Shown piece by piece: positions 9,501-17,455 of a stretch of 35,049 bases of DNA. Origin of the DNA: Bacteroidia bacterium (GTDB lineage Bacteria; Bacteroidota; Bacteroidia; Chitinophagales; UBA2359); NCBI GenBank assembly GCA_030427245.1, contig JAUHXA010000071.1:1-35049 (forward strand), read 5' to 3'. How positions within the stretch are numbered: the stretch's first letter is position 1; every line of letters begins with the position of its first letter. Made by a program: the position numbers and the translations under genes. The notes below the pieces were generated by a model. That model did no database searches. It was not told the DNA's origin and saw nothing but the letters and a program-made list of their open reading frames with translations.

Positions 9501-9760
9501 AATCCAGTTTGCTGACGGTTTATCGCTTGTATCCTGTTCCGACTACGGATGTAGTCAACATCTTATTCACTTCCAAAGCCGAAACGGTCGACATTTACCT
9601 TTACGACTACAATCGTCGCATCCTTTATCACCAAACTCGTGAGGTGGCGCAGGGCGATAATACGACGGAACTGGATTTGACTCCTTTTCCTGTTGGGGCT
9701 TACTTTGTTTCGTTGGAGACGGAGGAGGGGAGTGTTAGGGGGAAGATTGTGAGGCAGTAG
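3509..9760 (+). CDS. Giant T9SS-secreted protein: sorbosone-dehydrogenase propeller, PKD and DUF11 repeats
   Basis: 2083 residues. The signal peptide ends about residue 39 (QNQLSAQ); an in-frame ATG at 3527 would also work. Residues about 40-545 are a glucose/sorbosone dehydrogenase-type beta-propeller (GVAFDNNGRMFAWEKGGKV, NSYNGKILRIDPATG, ALGLRNPFR, GDVGWGTWEDL, NFGWPIFEG). About 545-830 is a PKD domain split by a 200-residue ThuA-like insert (ILFVVGNTNLNTGDAAAKN to VAYALGCE). Two more PKD/Ig-like units follow (one with YLWDFGDGNTS). Seven DUF11-type repeats run from 1037 to about 1985, each carrying a D-STP / EDDE acidic motif. A type A T9SS sorting domain starts about 2005 (YRLYPVPTTDVVNI) and ends GKIVRQ. 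The coding strand is A/C-rich and low in G, unlike its neighbours. The likely place of action is the cell surface or outside; the substrate is unknown. Confidence 0.88.
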   Translation: MLKSEGMTHLYYYLNRLLCLLCITAALLLTTNQNQLSAQLPTDFADQLVNGSLNQAVGVAFDNNGRMFAWEKGGKVYVFDNSGNIISTLIDIGEEVGNWRDHGMNGFALDPNFLTNGYFYLYYLVDRHHLMNYGTGSYSSTTNEYYSATIMRVTRYTANSATNFTTTVSGSRNVILGATPSTGIPCLHESHTVGSLVFGTDGTLLISSGDGASYSSTDVGSASETYWSQALADGIIRPEENVGSFRSQMINSYNGKILRIDPATGAGIPSNPFYDASNPNSAESKVFALGLRNPFRCTLRPNSGSTNPADADPGNLYIGDVGWGTWEDLHVVTEAGQNFGWPIFEGLTYHSGYNNSLTANQDAPNPLYGTGGCTQEFFNFQDLIKQETLTNSGSFANPCNSSQNITNVPTFFHARPKIDWRHGNSPARTGTFSGNTATETNLDAGSSPIGGGITFGGNAAVGGAWYTDNQFPVEYQNTYFQADYGKKWIKSFDFNANNTPTYARDFYTNGPVFVDVEAHPFDGSLYFVAYPSQIRKVTYTGNIDLPPTAIASANPSSGASPLNVQLTGDQSNDPENSALSYYWTFGDDNCSNGKQILFVVGNTNLNTGDAAAKNRLEALGHIVTTISGSASQSNSANGKDLVVISSTVSSSNVNTKFRNSTVPVLVWESYLFDDMKMTGTSTSTYGSINNQTQLTIADQNHFIASTLSGNQTIVNAASTLTWGSPAPAASKIATIAGNSSQAVIFAYDTGDQMQGLIAPARRVGFYFADATASESTTTSWTLFTAAVAYALGCEGGVSTTPNPNHTYISATPTAFTATLMVTDNQNLSNTTTTNININNTAPNVAITSVSDGALFSMTAPTVYTLDANVSDAESPNNQLTYAWQTFLLHANHSHPEPIDNNPTTTTTVTPVGCDGEFYGYAIVLTVTDPSGLGGMDSITVLPDCSTVAATTISASSNPANIGENVIFMASNPIIATAPVVNYLWDFGDGNTSTDAMPSHSFNTANTYNVTVDLTDGEGHPIASTASYAIEVTDGGSNEIDLELSVTANPLQYTIFTNNLFTYTLTNNGTATATGITVEAPFPSELAFTSSTASQGNYTVWTKTWNVGTLAVGESATLDLSLFVLNTTADLTLFAQVKSANETDADSTPNNNATQTPIEDDEASVTITNGVSGGNDEVDIELSLTSSQSQANIGDQFSYTATVTNKGPDNASNVKVAFPLPTAYLQFLNSTNNQTTYNSNTGLWTIGNLNVNVTRTLLVNVEVIAEGVAVATAEVTSTTQDDIDSTPNNGVLSEDDMASVTVFTDGNNDFADLQLTKTASVSNADNGDSFSYTLTVTNNGPADAGNVSVEDILPSGLTFNSSTASTGSYNSNTGLWTIGTLSNGNSETLTLTVTVASITAPITNFAQIETSDKTDPDSTPGNDTNNTANEDDEATATVNPPIGSNDIDLELTISCNVSEFNLYQNITYTIEVTNNGPATATGVQVANSVPSGLAFTSKTESQGNFNFWGGVWTVGTLTVGQTATLDVVLFTLNNSGAITNFAQVKAANENDSDSTPNNSTGVPTEDDEGTVTIIPAGSNNNQIDLALSKTANVGSAQAGDSFTYQLTIVNNGTTTATGVTVEDILPSNLTFNSSSASKGSYNDGTGIWNIGTLGIGAAASLNINVTVDAIALPMTNFAQVKTANETDVDSTPDSNNGTTPQEDDEDSVVILPDNSNNFVDLELTKTANKSTASVNDQIVYTLTVTNNGPADATGVTIADQLPSGLTFNTSTASKGTYNSGNGTWSVGNLNANETATLDINATVNNIPSTITNFAQVMTASPDDVDSTPGNDSNQTPDEDDEDSVSISPEGSTDIDLEATLTASNPNVVPWTNVDFTLEITNNGAAAASGVIVDFQIPNGMAFTSKFETLGNYNLWSQEWNIGILQPNETAMLQLTLFTLNPGTDITAFAEVMAANETDIDSTPNNGNGSSAVEDDEAAVTLSNGGGGGKGDLQADIVGESSLLTVYRLYPVPTTDVVNILFTSKAETVDIYLYDYNRRILYHQTREVAQGDNTTELDLTPFPVGAYFVSLETEEGSVRGKIVRQ
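6617..9460 (+). repeat. Seven DUF11-type domain repeats in A-B-B-A-B-B-A order
   Basis: Seven repeats of about 400 bp (135 residues) start near 6617, 7031, 7430, 7841, 8246, 8654 and 9059. Each opens with a (V/I/A)DL(E/Q)L strand, has a TNNGP-like turn, and closes with DSTP...EDDE. Repeats 1, 4 and 7 (type A) share GN(Y/F)..W...W.(V/I)G and an LF(V/T)LN strand. Repeats 2, 3, 5 and 6 (type B) share a YN..(T/N)G.W.(I/V)G(T/N)L motif (type B repeat 2 reads TYNSNTGLWTIGNL). The order suggests that a three-repeat ABB block was duplicated. Confidence 0.8.
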
Positions 9761-9766
9761 CCGCTT

Positions 9767-9838
9767 CAACTGTACCGATTTTTTCGGCATCTGAGATTGG
9801 CAAGATTGGGAATTGTTGCCAAAGTTTGACAACAGTTG
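9767..9838 (+). other. Possible three-way-junction structure in the 3' UTR
   Basis: Right after the stop of the giant secreted protein, an outer stem CAACTGT/ACAGTTG (9767-9773 with 9832-9838) encloses two hairpins: CCGA-ttttt-TCGG (9775-9787) and TTGGCAA/TTGCCAA (9797-9803 with 9816-9822). It may be an mRNA 3'-end structure; the stems are short and could be chance. Confidence 0.3.
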
Positions 9839-9875
9839 GGACGGAATAGCTTGACTACAAATATTTTATTGAAGG

Positions 9876-9913
9876 AAACTCCCTTGTAGCTAACAAAACC
9901 TACAAGGGAGTTT
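9876..9913. terminator. Bidirectional terminator
   Basis: Perfect 14-bp inverted repeat (9876-9889 with 9900-9913) with a 10-nt loop; the right arm ends in TTTT and the left arm gives a T-rich tail on the minus strand. It lies between two convergent genes, the secreted giant and the ATPase-helicase, and should end both transcripts. Confidence 0.85.
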
Positions 9914-9918
9914 TAGCA

Positions 9919-12900
9919 TCAATCTGATTTCAATTGAATATCAATAGCATTTTTTGCTTCCTTTATCATAAATGCTTTTTCTGCCTTACCATATACATTC
10001 ACCAGTTGATGTTTATTTGTAAATACATTTTCTTCAATGTATTTAGAATTGTGAAAAAGTCTTTTTTCAATTTGATTTGAATGTATAGTTATATCGTTTA
10101 ACCTTAATCCCAATTCATTTTTAATGATATTTTCTAGGCTTACAATGTTGCTTGTAGACTCTACTCCTGTTCCATGTTCAGGGTAAAGTACGACTAAGTA
10201 ATCTTTAGCCCTGCTTATAGCTACATTTATCAAGTATTTTCTGTTGAGAAATTGCCCTGAATGAACCTTTGTATTTGTTGGACTTATCAGAAAGAATACT
10301 ATATCACAATCATCACCTTGAAATCCATGCACTGTATCAGTAGTTATTTCTAAGAAAGAAGGCAAGGATAATGACTCAATCATTTTGTTCATTAAGGTGG
10401 CTTGTGAACGATAAGGGCAGACTATTCCTACACTCCATTTTTCTTGCTTGTCTCTAATACTATCGTAAAAATATTTGACCAACTCATAGACTAATAAAGC
10501 TGAATAGGTGTGGTATGGACTGCTATTCAGTTTTTTAGGGTGATAAACAGAATCCTCACTATTAACAGGGAATCGTATAAGAGACAAAGGGGTTATGCCT
10601 AAATCTTTGAATTTAGTAGGTAGCTCTCGTGACTTAGGTGATAGATTGGGAAGAATCTCCCTACCATGTTTCAATAAACTATTGTATCTGAAATGGCTAA
10701 ATAATTTGCCTATCAATTCTATACTTCTGTATTGAGTTCCCAAATTTTGTATTTTATCTCCATAGACAGGAATATTTTTTTGTTCAGATTCTATAAAAGT
10801 TTGTAAACCTATCATCTGATAAATATTTTCATCTTTTACAAACTCATCGGGTAAATCCTCATCCTTGATAACTACTACAGGAGGGATTTGGAATGGGTCT
10901 CCACCTATAATGTATTGTGTATTATTGAAAATAGAGTAGCTCTGATATATAGAGAATATAATATAAGGTAAAGGAATCATTGAAGCTTCATCAAAAATCA
11001 CATAATCCCATTTTACATCACAAAGCCTTTTTTTATTGTTTACATTCCCATAGCTTTTCTCAATCACTTCCTCGTAGGGAAACCGATGTATAGTAGTGAT
11101 TAGAGTACATGTAGGATATAAGTCTATGTCAAAATTATTTGCATCGTATAAATGTTCTTCCTCTAAGACAGTATTGCTGAATGTTGCACCATATCTTATA
11201 AGCCATTCTTTATCAGTTTTTTCATCAAAAGATTGTTGTATTATTTTTTCAGCTAAAACATCAGCAGCTTTGTTGGTAGGAGTCAGCACTAAAACCTTCA
11301 AGTTCTCTGAACTTGAATTCATTTTCTCTCTAATACTTTTTGCTATTGTTGTAGTTTTTCCAGTACCAGGAGGACCAAAAATAAAATCTATATTTTCGGT
11401 TAGATGCTCTTTCAAATTGACATCATCAGCCCACCTATTAATACTCCCAAGTCTCTCAAAGGATTTTCTTAGCCTATTCAATAAATCCACAATCCGAGAA
11501 AACTTCAATTCTATTCTTTTAATATCATTAAAGTCAATTTTAGACAATTTTTCTAATTCGGTCGTATAGGCAATTACACGTTGTCCTTTCTTAGAAACTC
11601 CTCCAATTTTAATCTTAGTTGGAGTTGAGTACTTTTTTTGATAGAAATTTGCCTTGAAATCTGTACAGTATTCGATTGTAGGGGTAACTGTACGATTAGG
11701 GTCTTTCAATACAATTAACTTCTCTGATTCAGTATCTTTTTCGCCAGACATAAAGGCAATTTCTAATTCAGCATGTTTACTGTCACCTTCTCCTTGTAAA
11801 CATAGGATGTTCAAAAAACTCTTGAACCAACCATAAGAATATTTTTCTGTTGTTTCTAACTTTTCTTTATGTTCAACTTTTTCTAATTCTTTTTCCAATT
11901 CCTTTTTTAGTTTTTCACGTTTTTCCTTGTATAAATCGTTGTCGTATAGTGAGTCATTATCCAAATATTCCTGTATTCTTTTCCTATGTTTTTGGTATTC
12001 CTCATTGAGTTTGATTCCAGCGTTAGAAAAATATCTCTGTTCTCTAATTAGTTGTAGTACCTTTTCAATAGTAAAACCAACAGGAACATATAACTTTTTT
12101 GTAGTAAAATTGTAATAATGTTCTTCTTTATTAATTTCTGCTATCTTATCATCATATACGAAAACGTCATAAGAAACGTGACTAACTCTGTAGATAGAGC
12201 AGTTGTCATACTCTTCTTTCCATTTTAAATAAAATTTCTCATTCCATTCTTCAATCACATTTTCTTCTATTCTATTTCTATTAATTTTTTCTTCGGGCTT
12301 CACCTTCAAGCAGTATCGTTTTAATTTGTCGCTTTTATAAAATAAAGTACTGCTATAAACAGCATTAGAGACTTTTTGAACAAATGTGTTGTAATCCATA
12401 CCATATTCATACAATTTGTTACTTGCTTCACCATCCCAATAATAGAAACCTTTGCCTTTTAGATTTTTAATTTCATAACGATTATGCTCGTTGTTCCAAA
12501 TTGGCAATGGAACTTCTGTCTTTTCTTTATCAAACAAAGCTTCAATTACTTTCTTTATAAGCTTGTCGTTTTCGCTATCTGCTTGAAAAGAAAAATTATA
12601 CCCACTCGATGATAGTAAATTTAATGTACCAATAAGTAAAACTGAAGGTATTGATGCTATCTCTGCTAATGTTATTTCTGATTTTCCTTCAATGAGAGAT
12701 TTTCTTAGGCGGCAAATTCTCGAACTTTCAAAATTACATTCAATAGCTTTCAGCAAACTGTTCTTCTTTTCTTCATTGTTAGGATTATTCGTTCTCCAAT
12801 TTTCAATATATTGAGGTAAAGATTCATGTGGACTTTTAAACTTATGAATTATTGTTGTTGTGGGATTGAATTTGAGTAGATGATACCAATCTTTTACAGA

Positions 12901-15900
12901 TTCAGGAGAAGCAACTTTTTCTTCATTGTTGTAAATAGTTAAAATTTGAGTCAGAAATTTTATTCTTTCCGCATCTGTTTTGGGAATTTTAAAAGAAGGA
13001 CCTGTTAGCCTATTGTTTTCTATTGTAGGATAAAAAAAGAGTGATACTTTAGAAGCGTTGAATACAGGTTTATCTATACCTAAAGAGAGGTAATCTATTA
13101 TTTTTCCATATCTATTAAAATTAATATAATCTTTTTCTTCAAAGAACGAAAAGTGTTCATTGCTTATACCAAAATCTTGAAGAAAATATACATTACTATT
13201 TTGGGCTTCTACTCCACACTTTTTTTCTAAATCATAGTCAGAATTTGTAAATTTTGAATAAAGCAGCATAAATCCAAGTTGAGCTGCATTATCTAGAACT
13301 ATTACATTATTCTTTGACTTATCAAACATATTTAGAACTTTTATCTTGTTTATATCTTTTGACAAACCAAATAATGTATTCAATTTCAGTTCCTCTGTTA
13401 AACCTCTTCCTTTGAATTTCTCAATAATAGAATTTACTACACCAGAAATTTGCGTATGTGTTTCAGTAAAAATATCAGACACTTTTAGTGAATATTCATC
13501 ATGCTCCCCAAAGTATATCGTATCAACGCCTAATCCAACTTGCTGACTTAAAATGAAAGAAGATTCTAAACTTTCAGCTGAAATTTGCAAATGACTTGTA
13601 AAGTCGTCTTTAACTTCTTCAACATTTTGCAATTTGAGAGCAAGCCTAACCCTATCTGCTAATTCATCAAAACTATTCCAAGTAATGGTGCTAAGTGATA
13701 GCATTTTTAGTTTGCTGAAATAGTACTTGATTATTAAATCGTCTTTAATTATCAGAATATTTATCAACTCCCTTTTTTGAGTTCTATATTTTTCAGATGT
13801 GGTAACTGAACAAATTTGGAGTAAGTCAATTAAGTGTTTAACTAACTTGCTATCTTTATATTTATTTCCAATTAATTCCTTCGCTTTTTCTAGATAATAC
13901 GGGCAAACTACATATTCAGTATAATACTTTTTGATATAGTTCGCTAAAATTTCATCTTTACCTACCCAAATTTGCGTATAGGTTTCTTTGGGACTGATTA
14001 CGGTACTTCCGACAGCCGATTCAGATAATACATATTTATCAAAAAATTTCCAGTTGCAAACAGAGGCAAATTCTATCAATGCAGTCGCCTCTTCTTTGCT
14101 TATTTCCTCGATTTCCTCAGATAATAGAACATCATAGTTTGTACTTATTACTTTAAAAGGTGTTTCGTTTAGAAATTCAATAATTTCATAATCGGGAAGT
14201 TGGAGTCCAAAAATTCTATCAAATAAGGAACTTAATATGGAATAGTTGGCTTGCGAAATATCTTGCAAATCACGGCTATAAAATGTTTTATCTGAACTTG
14301 CATAGAATCTTCCATTAGATAGTATCACCGATTTGTTAGTCAGTAAATATTTATCAAGACTACTCGATTTATTATAGAAATCAATAACTTTTTTATAAAA
14401 TGATTGACTGTTTTCAGTAATTAAAGAAGTATTTTGGATAATTTTCTCCCAAAGTGGATAAATGATATTCGTATATATTTCTTTATCTTCAAATACTAAA
14501 TATCTGTCTAGTTTTTCATCATACTCCTCCTTTTTGATTCTAAATGGTTTTAACCATGTTATAGTAGTTTGAGTTAATAAACTACCCAAAGAAACAACTT
14601 CATTCATTTCGTTAGAAAATAGCTTTAGTGTCCGCATTCTACTATTTCGTTCAGCTTTAGTAGAATTTTCTCCAATTTGCTCTATTGCAGGTAGGATTTT
14701 TTCATTTTTCTCTATTGATGTAAATTTATTTCTAATTAATCTTTTATTTAAAACTTCAGGTACAGTTTCGTGCTTGTTTACATAGTTTATTTTTGCAGAA
14801 TACCTTACTCTTTCATAAAGATTGTTATAAATACTTAAATTCTCCTCGCTTATCTTGAAGCCTACTCTTTCTAACAGTTCTTTAATTGGAGCAATTATCT
14901 TATAATTTAATAAGTATGACTCCTGTAAATCTTTCTTAGATAGTTCCTGAATTGAATAACGCACATCACTTTCATTACTATTACCTTTGAAGGTAAACAG
15001 CTTAAGATTGAATAAATTTACTTTAATTGATTCAAATTCGGGTTGAGTAATGTTTGCGTTGATTTCTCCTAATATTGATAGATTTAATTTAGGGTTAGAA
15101 GCTAGTAAAACGTTTATTTTTCCATATACATCATCTACTTTAAGCAAGTCAATAATATTGAATCGCTTAATGCTATTTTTTACTACAGCTTCACGACTTA
15201 GAAACAAATCATCACTCCAATAAAACCAATTGAAGCTCAATCCCCAACTTGAAGGAGAAAAAGGGAGTTTGGTATCTTTTATTCGTACACTTGCAGAGTC
15301 TTGAGATATGAAAAATGAATTGTCAATGTGAACGGGAATATTATTTTTTAAGTATTCGAAAATGGGTTCTATCAAAGGTTGATTTACCCATTTTCTGTCA
15401 TTGTTTGCACTTTTTTCTGATAAAAGTAAATTAGCATAAATGTCTAAATACTGTTGCCTATCAGCGGGGTTCTCAGATTTCTCCAATTCTTTTAATTTGG
15501 CAATTAGCTTTTTTCCAAATACATCAAACAATCTCTCATTGATTCCCCAGCTATCTTCTGTACCCTTATGTAGGGAGGTTCGGTGAGAAGCTTTGTAAAA
15601 AGCGTTGCAATGTAAGATAAATTTGAGTTCGTGCTTCTCTTCACTTAGAGGAAAGAATAAGTAGAAGTTAGGAGCATTTTTAAATTGTGCATCTGCTTCA
15701 CCATAGTTGGCATATCCCATTAAGAACTCAATATCTTCATCATCATTCATAATTTTATGCTCACTATCATTGAGTTCTCCTGTTTTGTTAAATCTTATCT
15801 TCTTATATTCATTACTTTCTTTCTCAACTATGAAATTGAGATATTTTAAATCCACACTTTCTATTTCACTATTGTTCAGTGTTACTTTTTTCAAACCTTC

Positions 15901-16836
15901 ATTACTCAATTGTCGCACATGGTTTAGAATAGAAAGAGAAAACTTTACGCCAGTTTCCAAATCTGCATCCTCCAAATGTTCTTTCTTCCCTTCTCCTAAC
16001 TTAATAAAGAACAACGAACCTTCATTGTATTCTTTTTCAGGTAATTGGTTTAGGTATTTCTGCAACCATTTATGCAGCGTTTCGACTTCTTGAGTTGAAA
16101 AAGCATTAGTTGTTTTCTCATAATGCACATCACGAATTTCTTCATTGGGTTGTGTAGGAAAATTGGTAATTAGAATCTTAAACAACCAAGCATCATCTGT
16201 TTTGCAAAAATGATGTTCACCATTACTTTCATCTTCTATTAGTTCGTAATTCTGTTGAGTAGGGATTAACTTATTGGGGTTATTTGGGAAATCATATACT
16301 TCCCCCTGCTTCCAACTAAACAAAATAGGACCATAATTCTTATCAATTAATTCATCCAAACCGTTTTCTTTACCTACAAGTCGATGAGCCAGTTTGAACC
16401 CAATCCCAAATTTCCCAATAGTATGCTCCTCAGGTTTTTTGGTTGAGACTCCTACATTTAGGATAGATTCTACTGCTGCAAAATCAAATTGAATTCCATT
16501 ATTGATTACCAGTAAATATTCCTCATTACTTTCTTCATCTTTCTCCCAAAACATAGCAAAATGACTGCTTCCAGCATCTACAGCATTTTGAAGAAATTCA
16601 TATACAGCTTGAGCATCTTTAGCCATATCTAAGAATCCTTCTAGAAACCCTCTAATTCCCTTTGTTTGTCCTTTATCTTTGTGACCATGATACAAATCAA
16701 AGAAACCATAAGTGCTTTTACCGTTATCTTTCTTACTTTTCGTTCCGACAAAGTGTTCATTTCTGTTTGAGTCTGAAGTTTCTCTAACTTTCTCCTTGAA
16801 GTATGTTCTGAATTGGGTAATGTTTTTGATTTTCAT
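9919..16836 (-). CDS. Giant GHKL-ATPase / superfamily 1 helicase fusion, candidate defence protein
   Basis: 2305 residues. The ATG at 16836 (MKIKNITQFRTYF) is preferred over a TTG at 16875. The N-terminus is a GHKL (Hsp90/sacsin-type) ATPase: N-box EFLQNAVDAG near residue 79 with the catalytic Glu, VINNGIQF near 112 (Asn replaces the usual Asp of the DxG motif), and IGKFGIGFK near 140. About 1400 residues follow that I do not recognise. A Lys/Glu-rich coiled coil lies near 1610-1655. Next is a DNA2/NAM7-like helicase: Walker A GPPGTGKTTT near 1820, VIFDEASM near 1945, GGDPFQIPPV, TVHGFQGDD, and VAISRAKDYLVV near 2207. A conserved-looking tail (YIEENVFTNKHQLVNVYG) closes the protein. It should be cytoplasmic and act on nucleic acid using two ATPase engines. 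The gene is AT-rich, stands alone, and has decayed TA-type genes upstream, which suggests transfer. Anti-phage function is inference. Confidence 0.85.
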   Translation of the reverse strand: MKIKNITQFRTYFKEKVRETSDSNRNEHFVGTKSKKDNGKSTYGFFDLYHGHKDKGQTKGIRGFLEGFLDMAKDAQAVYEFLQNAVDAGSSHFAMFWEKDEESNEEYLLVINNGIQFDFAAVESILNVGVSTKKPEEHTIGKFGIGFKLAHRLVGKENGLDELIDKNYGPILFSWKQGEVYDFPNNPNKLIPTQQNYELIEDESNGEHHFCKTDDAWLFKILITNFPTQPNEEIRDVHYEKTTNAFSTQEVETLHKWLQKYLNQLPEKEYNEGSLFFIKLGEGKKEHLEDADLETGVKFSLSILNHVRQLSNEGLKKVTLNNSEIESVDLKYLNFIVEKESNEYKKIRFNKTGELNDSEHKIMNDDEDIEFLMGYANYGEADAQFKNAPNFYLFFPLSEEKHELKFILHCNAFYKASHRTSLHKGTEDSWGINERLFDVFGKKLIAKLKELEKSENPADRQQYLDIYANLLLSEKSANNDRKWVNQPLIEPIFEYLKNNIPVHIDNSFFISQDSASVRIKDTKLPFSPSSWGLSFNWFYWSDDLFLSREAVVKNSIKRFNIIDLLKVDDVYGKINVLLASNPKLNLSILGEINANITQPEFESIKVNLFNLKLFTFKGNSNESDVRYSIQELSKKDLQESYLLNYKIIAPIKELLERVGFKISEENLSIYNNLYERVRYSAKINYVNKHETVPEVLNKRLIRNKFTSIEKNEKILPAIEQIGENSTKAERNSRMRTLKLFSNEMNEVVSLGSLLTQTTITWLKPFRIKKEEYDEKLDRYLVFEDKEIYTNIIYPLWEKIIQNTSLITENSQSFYKKVIDFYNKSSSLDKYLLTNKSVILSNGRFYASSDKTFYSRDLQDISQANYSILSSLFDRIFGLQLPDYEIIEFLNETPFKVISTNYDVLLSEEIEEISKEEATALIEFASVCNWKFFDKYVLSESAVGSTVISPKETYTQIWVGKDEILANYIKKYYTEYVVCPYYLEKAKELIGNKYKDSKLVKHLIDLLQICSVTTSEKYRTQKRELINILIIKDDLIIKYYFSKLKMLSLSTITWNSFDELADRVRLALKLQNVEEVKDDFTSHLQISAESLESSFILSQQVGLGVDTIYFGEHDEYSLKVSDIFTETHTQISGVVNSIIEKFKGRGLTEELKLNTLFGLSKDINKIKVLNMFDKSKNNVIVLDNAAQLGFMLLYSKFTNSDYDLEKKCGVEAQNSNVYFLQDFGISNEHFSFFEEKDYINFNRYGKIIDYLSLGIDKPVFNASKVSLFFYPTIENNRLTGPSFKIPKTDAERIKFLTQILTIYNNEEKVASPESVKDWYHLLKFNPTTTIIHKFKSPHESLPQYIENWRTNNPNNEEKKNSLLKAIECNFESSRICRLRKSLIEGKSEITLAEIASIPSVLLIGTLNLLSSSGYNFSFQADSENDKLIKKVIEALFDKEKTEVPLPIWNNEHNRYEIKNLKGKGFYYWDGEASNKLYEYGMDYNTFVQKVSNAVYSSTLFYKSDKLKRYCLKVKPEEKINRNRIEENVIEEWNEKFYLKWKEEYDNCSIYRVSHVSYDVFVYDDKIAEINKEEHYYNFTTKKLYVPVGFTIEKVLQLIREQRYFSNAGIKLNEEYQKHRKRIQEYLDNDSLYDNDLYKEKREKLKKELEKELEKVEHKEKLETTEKYSYGWFKSFLNILCLQGEGDSKHAELEIAFMSGEKDTESEKLIVLKDPNRTVTPTIEYCTDFKANFYQKKYSTPTKIKIGGVSKKGQRVIAYTTELEKLSKIDFNDIKRIELKFSRIVDLLNRLRKSFERLGSINRWADDVNLKEHLTENIDFIFGPPGTGKTTTIAKSIREKMNSSSENLKVLVLTPTNKAADVLAEKIIQQSFDEKTDKEWLIRYGATFSNTVLEEEHLYDANNFDIDLYPTCTLITTIHRFPYEEVIEKSYGNVNNKKRLCDVKWDYVIFDEASMIPLPYIIFSIYQSYSIFNNTQYIIGGDPFQIPPVVVIKDEDLPDEFVKDENIYQMIGLQTFIESEQKNIPVYGDKIQNLGTQYRSIELIGKLFSHFRYNSLLKHGREILPNLSPKSRELPTKFKDLGITPLSLIRFPVNSEDSVYHPKKLNSSPYHTYSALLVYELVKYFYDSIRDKQEKWSVGIVCPYRSQATLMNKMIESLSLPSFLEITTDTVHGFQGDDCDIVFFLISPTNTKVHSGQFLNRKYLINVAISRAKDYLVVLYPEHGTGVESTSNIVSLENIIKNELGLRLNDITIHSNQIEKRLFHNSKYIEENVFTNKHQLVNVYGKAEKAFMIKEAKNAIDIQLKSD

Positions 16837-17016
16837 TATTAGGGCTTTTTTGCTAATAGTTATAACAGATTGCAATTTATAAAAATATTTTTTGTTATTC
16901 CTTGTAGATGCCCCCTTATTTAGACTACTTGTTATATTTATTATAAAATTATATATTTACCTTCACAATGGCAATCATCAAATAAAAAACTATTAGCGTT
17001 TAGAACCAGCAAAAAT

Positions 17017-17256
17017 ATGACTCCTAAAATAATTCAAAACGAATCCGACTACGAATCAGCTTGCAGTAGAATCTACGAGCTAATTCACTCAGACATTGAA
17101 AAAGGAACACCTGAAGGCAATGAATTGGAAGTGTTGAGTTTGTTGGTAGAGAATTACGAAACAAAACATCAGTTAGCATCACAGAATCAAGAGATACCAA
17201 CCCGCAATTTGAACAAGGTATTGCCCTTTAAAAGCCATAAAAATAGCTTCTTCTGA
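17017..17256 (+). pseudogene. HigA-like antitoxin, truncated before its DNA-binding domain
   Basis: The first 52 or so residues (MTPKIIQNESDYESACSRI, then GTPEGNELEVLSLLVENYE) match the N-terminal region of HigA/XRE-type antitoxins, where a helix-turn-helix normally follows. Here the similarity stops at about 17175 and a 27-residue unrelated tail ending HKNSFF follows; no HTH is found downstream in any frame. There is no HigB toxin next to it. It is divergent from the ATPase-helicase gene with about 180 bp between the starts. It may be expressed, but it should not bind DNA as an antitoxin. The junction coincides with the end of a decayed reversed ORF. Confidence 0.65.
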
Positions 17257-17345
17257 AAAAACATCCACCAGTGTTTTTTCAAGAATAGGTATGTAATTTC
17301 TTGTTCTTTTGCTCGACCTATTATTTTATTTGTGTTTCTATTCAT
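17179..17345 (-). pseudogene. Possible relic of an AAA-type ATPase gene start
   Basis: Reading on the minus strand from the ATG at 17345 gives NKIIGRAKEQEI, which resembles the opening of bacterial AAA ATPases that begin with an IGR.(K/R)E motif. The frame then turns to low-complexity sequence, but a single frameshift near 17287 restores LEKTLVDVFSEEAIFMAFKG up to a stop at 17179. No Walker A is reached. It overlaps the unrelated tail of the truncated HigA gene on the other strand. Weak similarity; treat as a suggestion. Confidence 0.3.
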
Positions 17346-17409
17346 AATAAACGAGGAGTTGGCGGAATTTATGTAAAAAGACATAGATTCCGCTAACTAT
17401 CGCTAATTG

Positions 17410-17455
17410 TGCCAAATTTTTCTTTCTTCCATCTTTCTAAAACAAACATTTCCTT
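17410..17455 (-). repeat. Partial copy of the uvrB 3' end
   Basis: CCAAATTTTTCTTTCTTC occurs at both the uvrB end (17528-17545) and here (17411-17428), followed by about 25 further bases of imperfect match. Translated on the minus strand, the copy reads EMFVLERWKKEKFG against EMFALEELKKEKFG at the uvrB C-terminus. It looks like a short tandem duplication or the scar of a recombination event just downstream of uvrB. Confidence 0.7.

Noticed and set aside
9919-16836. Assigning the giant to a named defence system
   Set aside because: Domain order alone does not allow a name; no partner genes are adjacent and no database search could be run.
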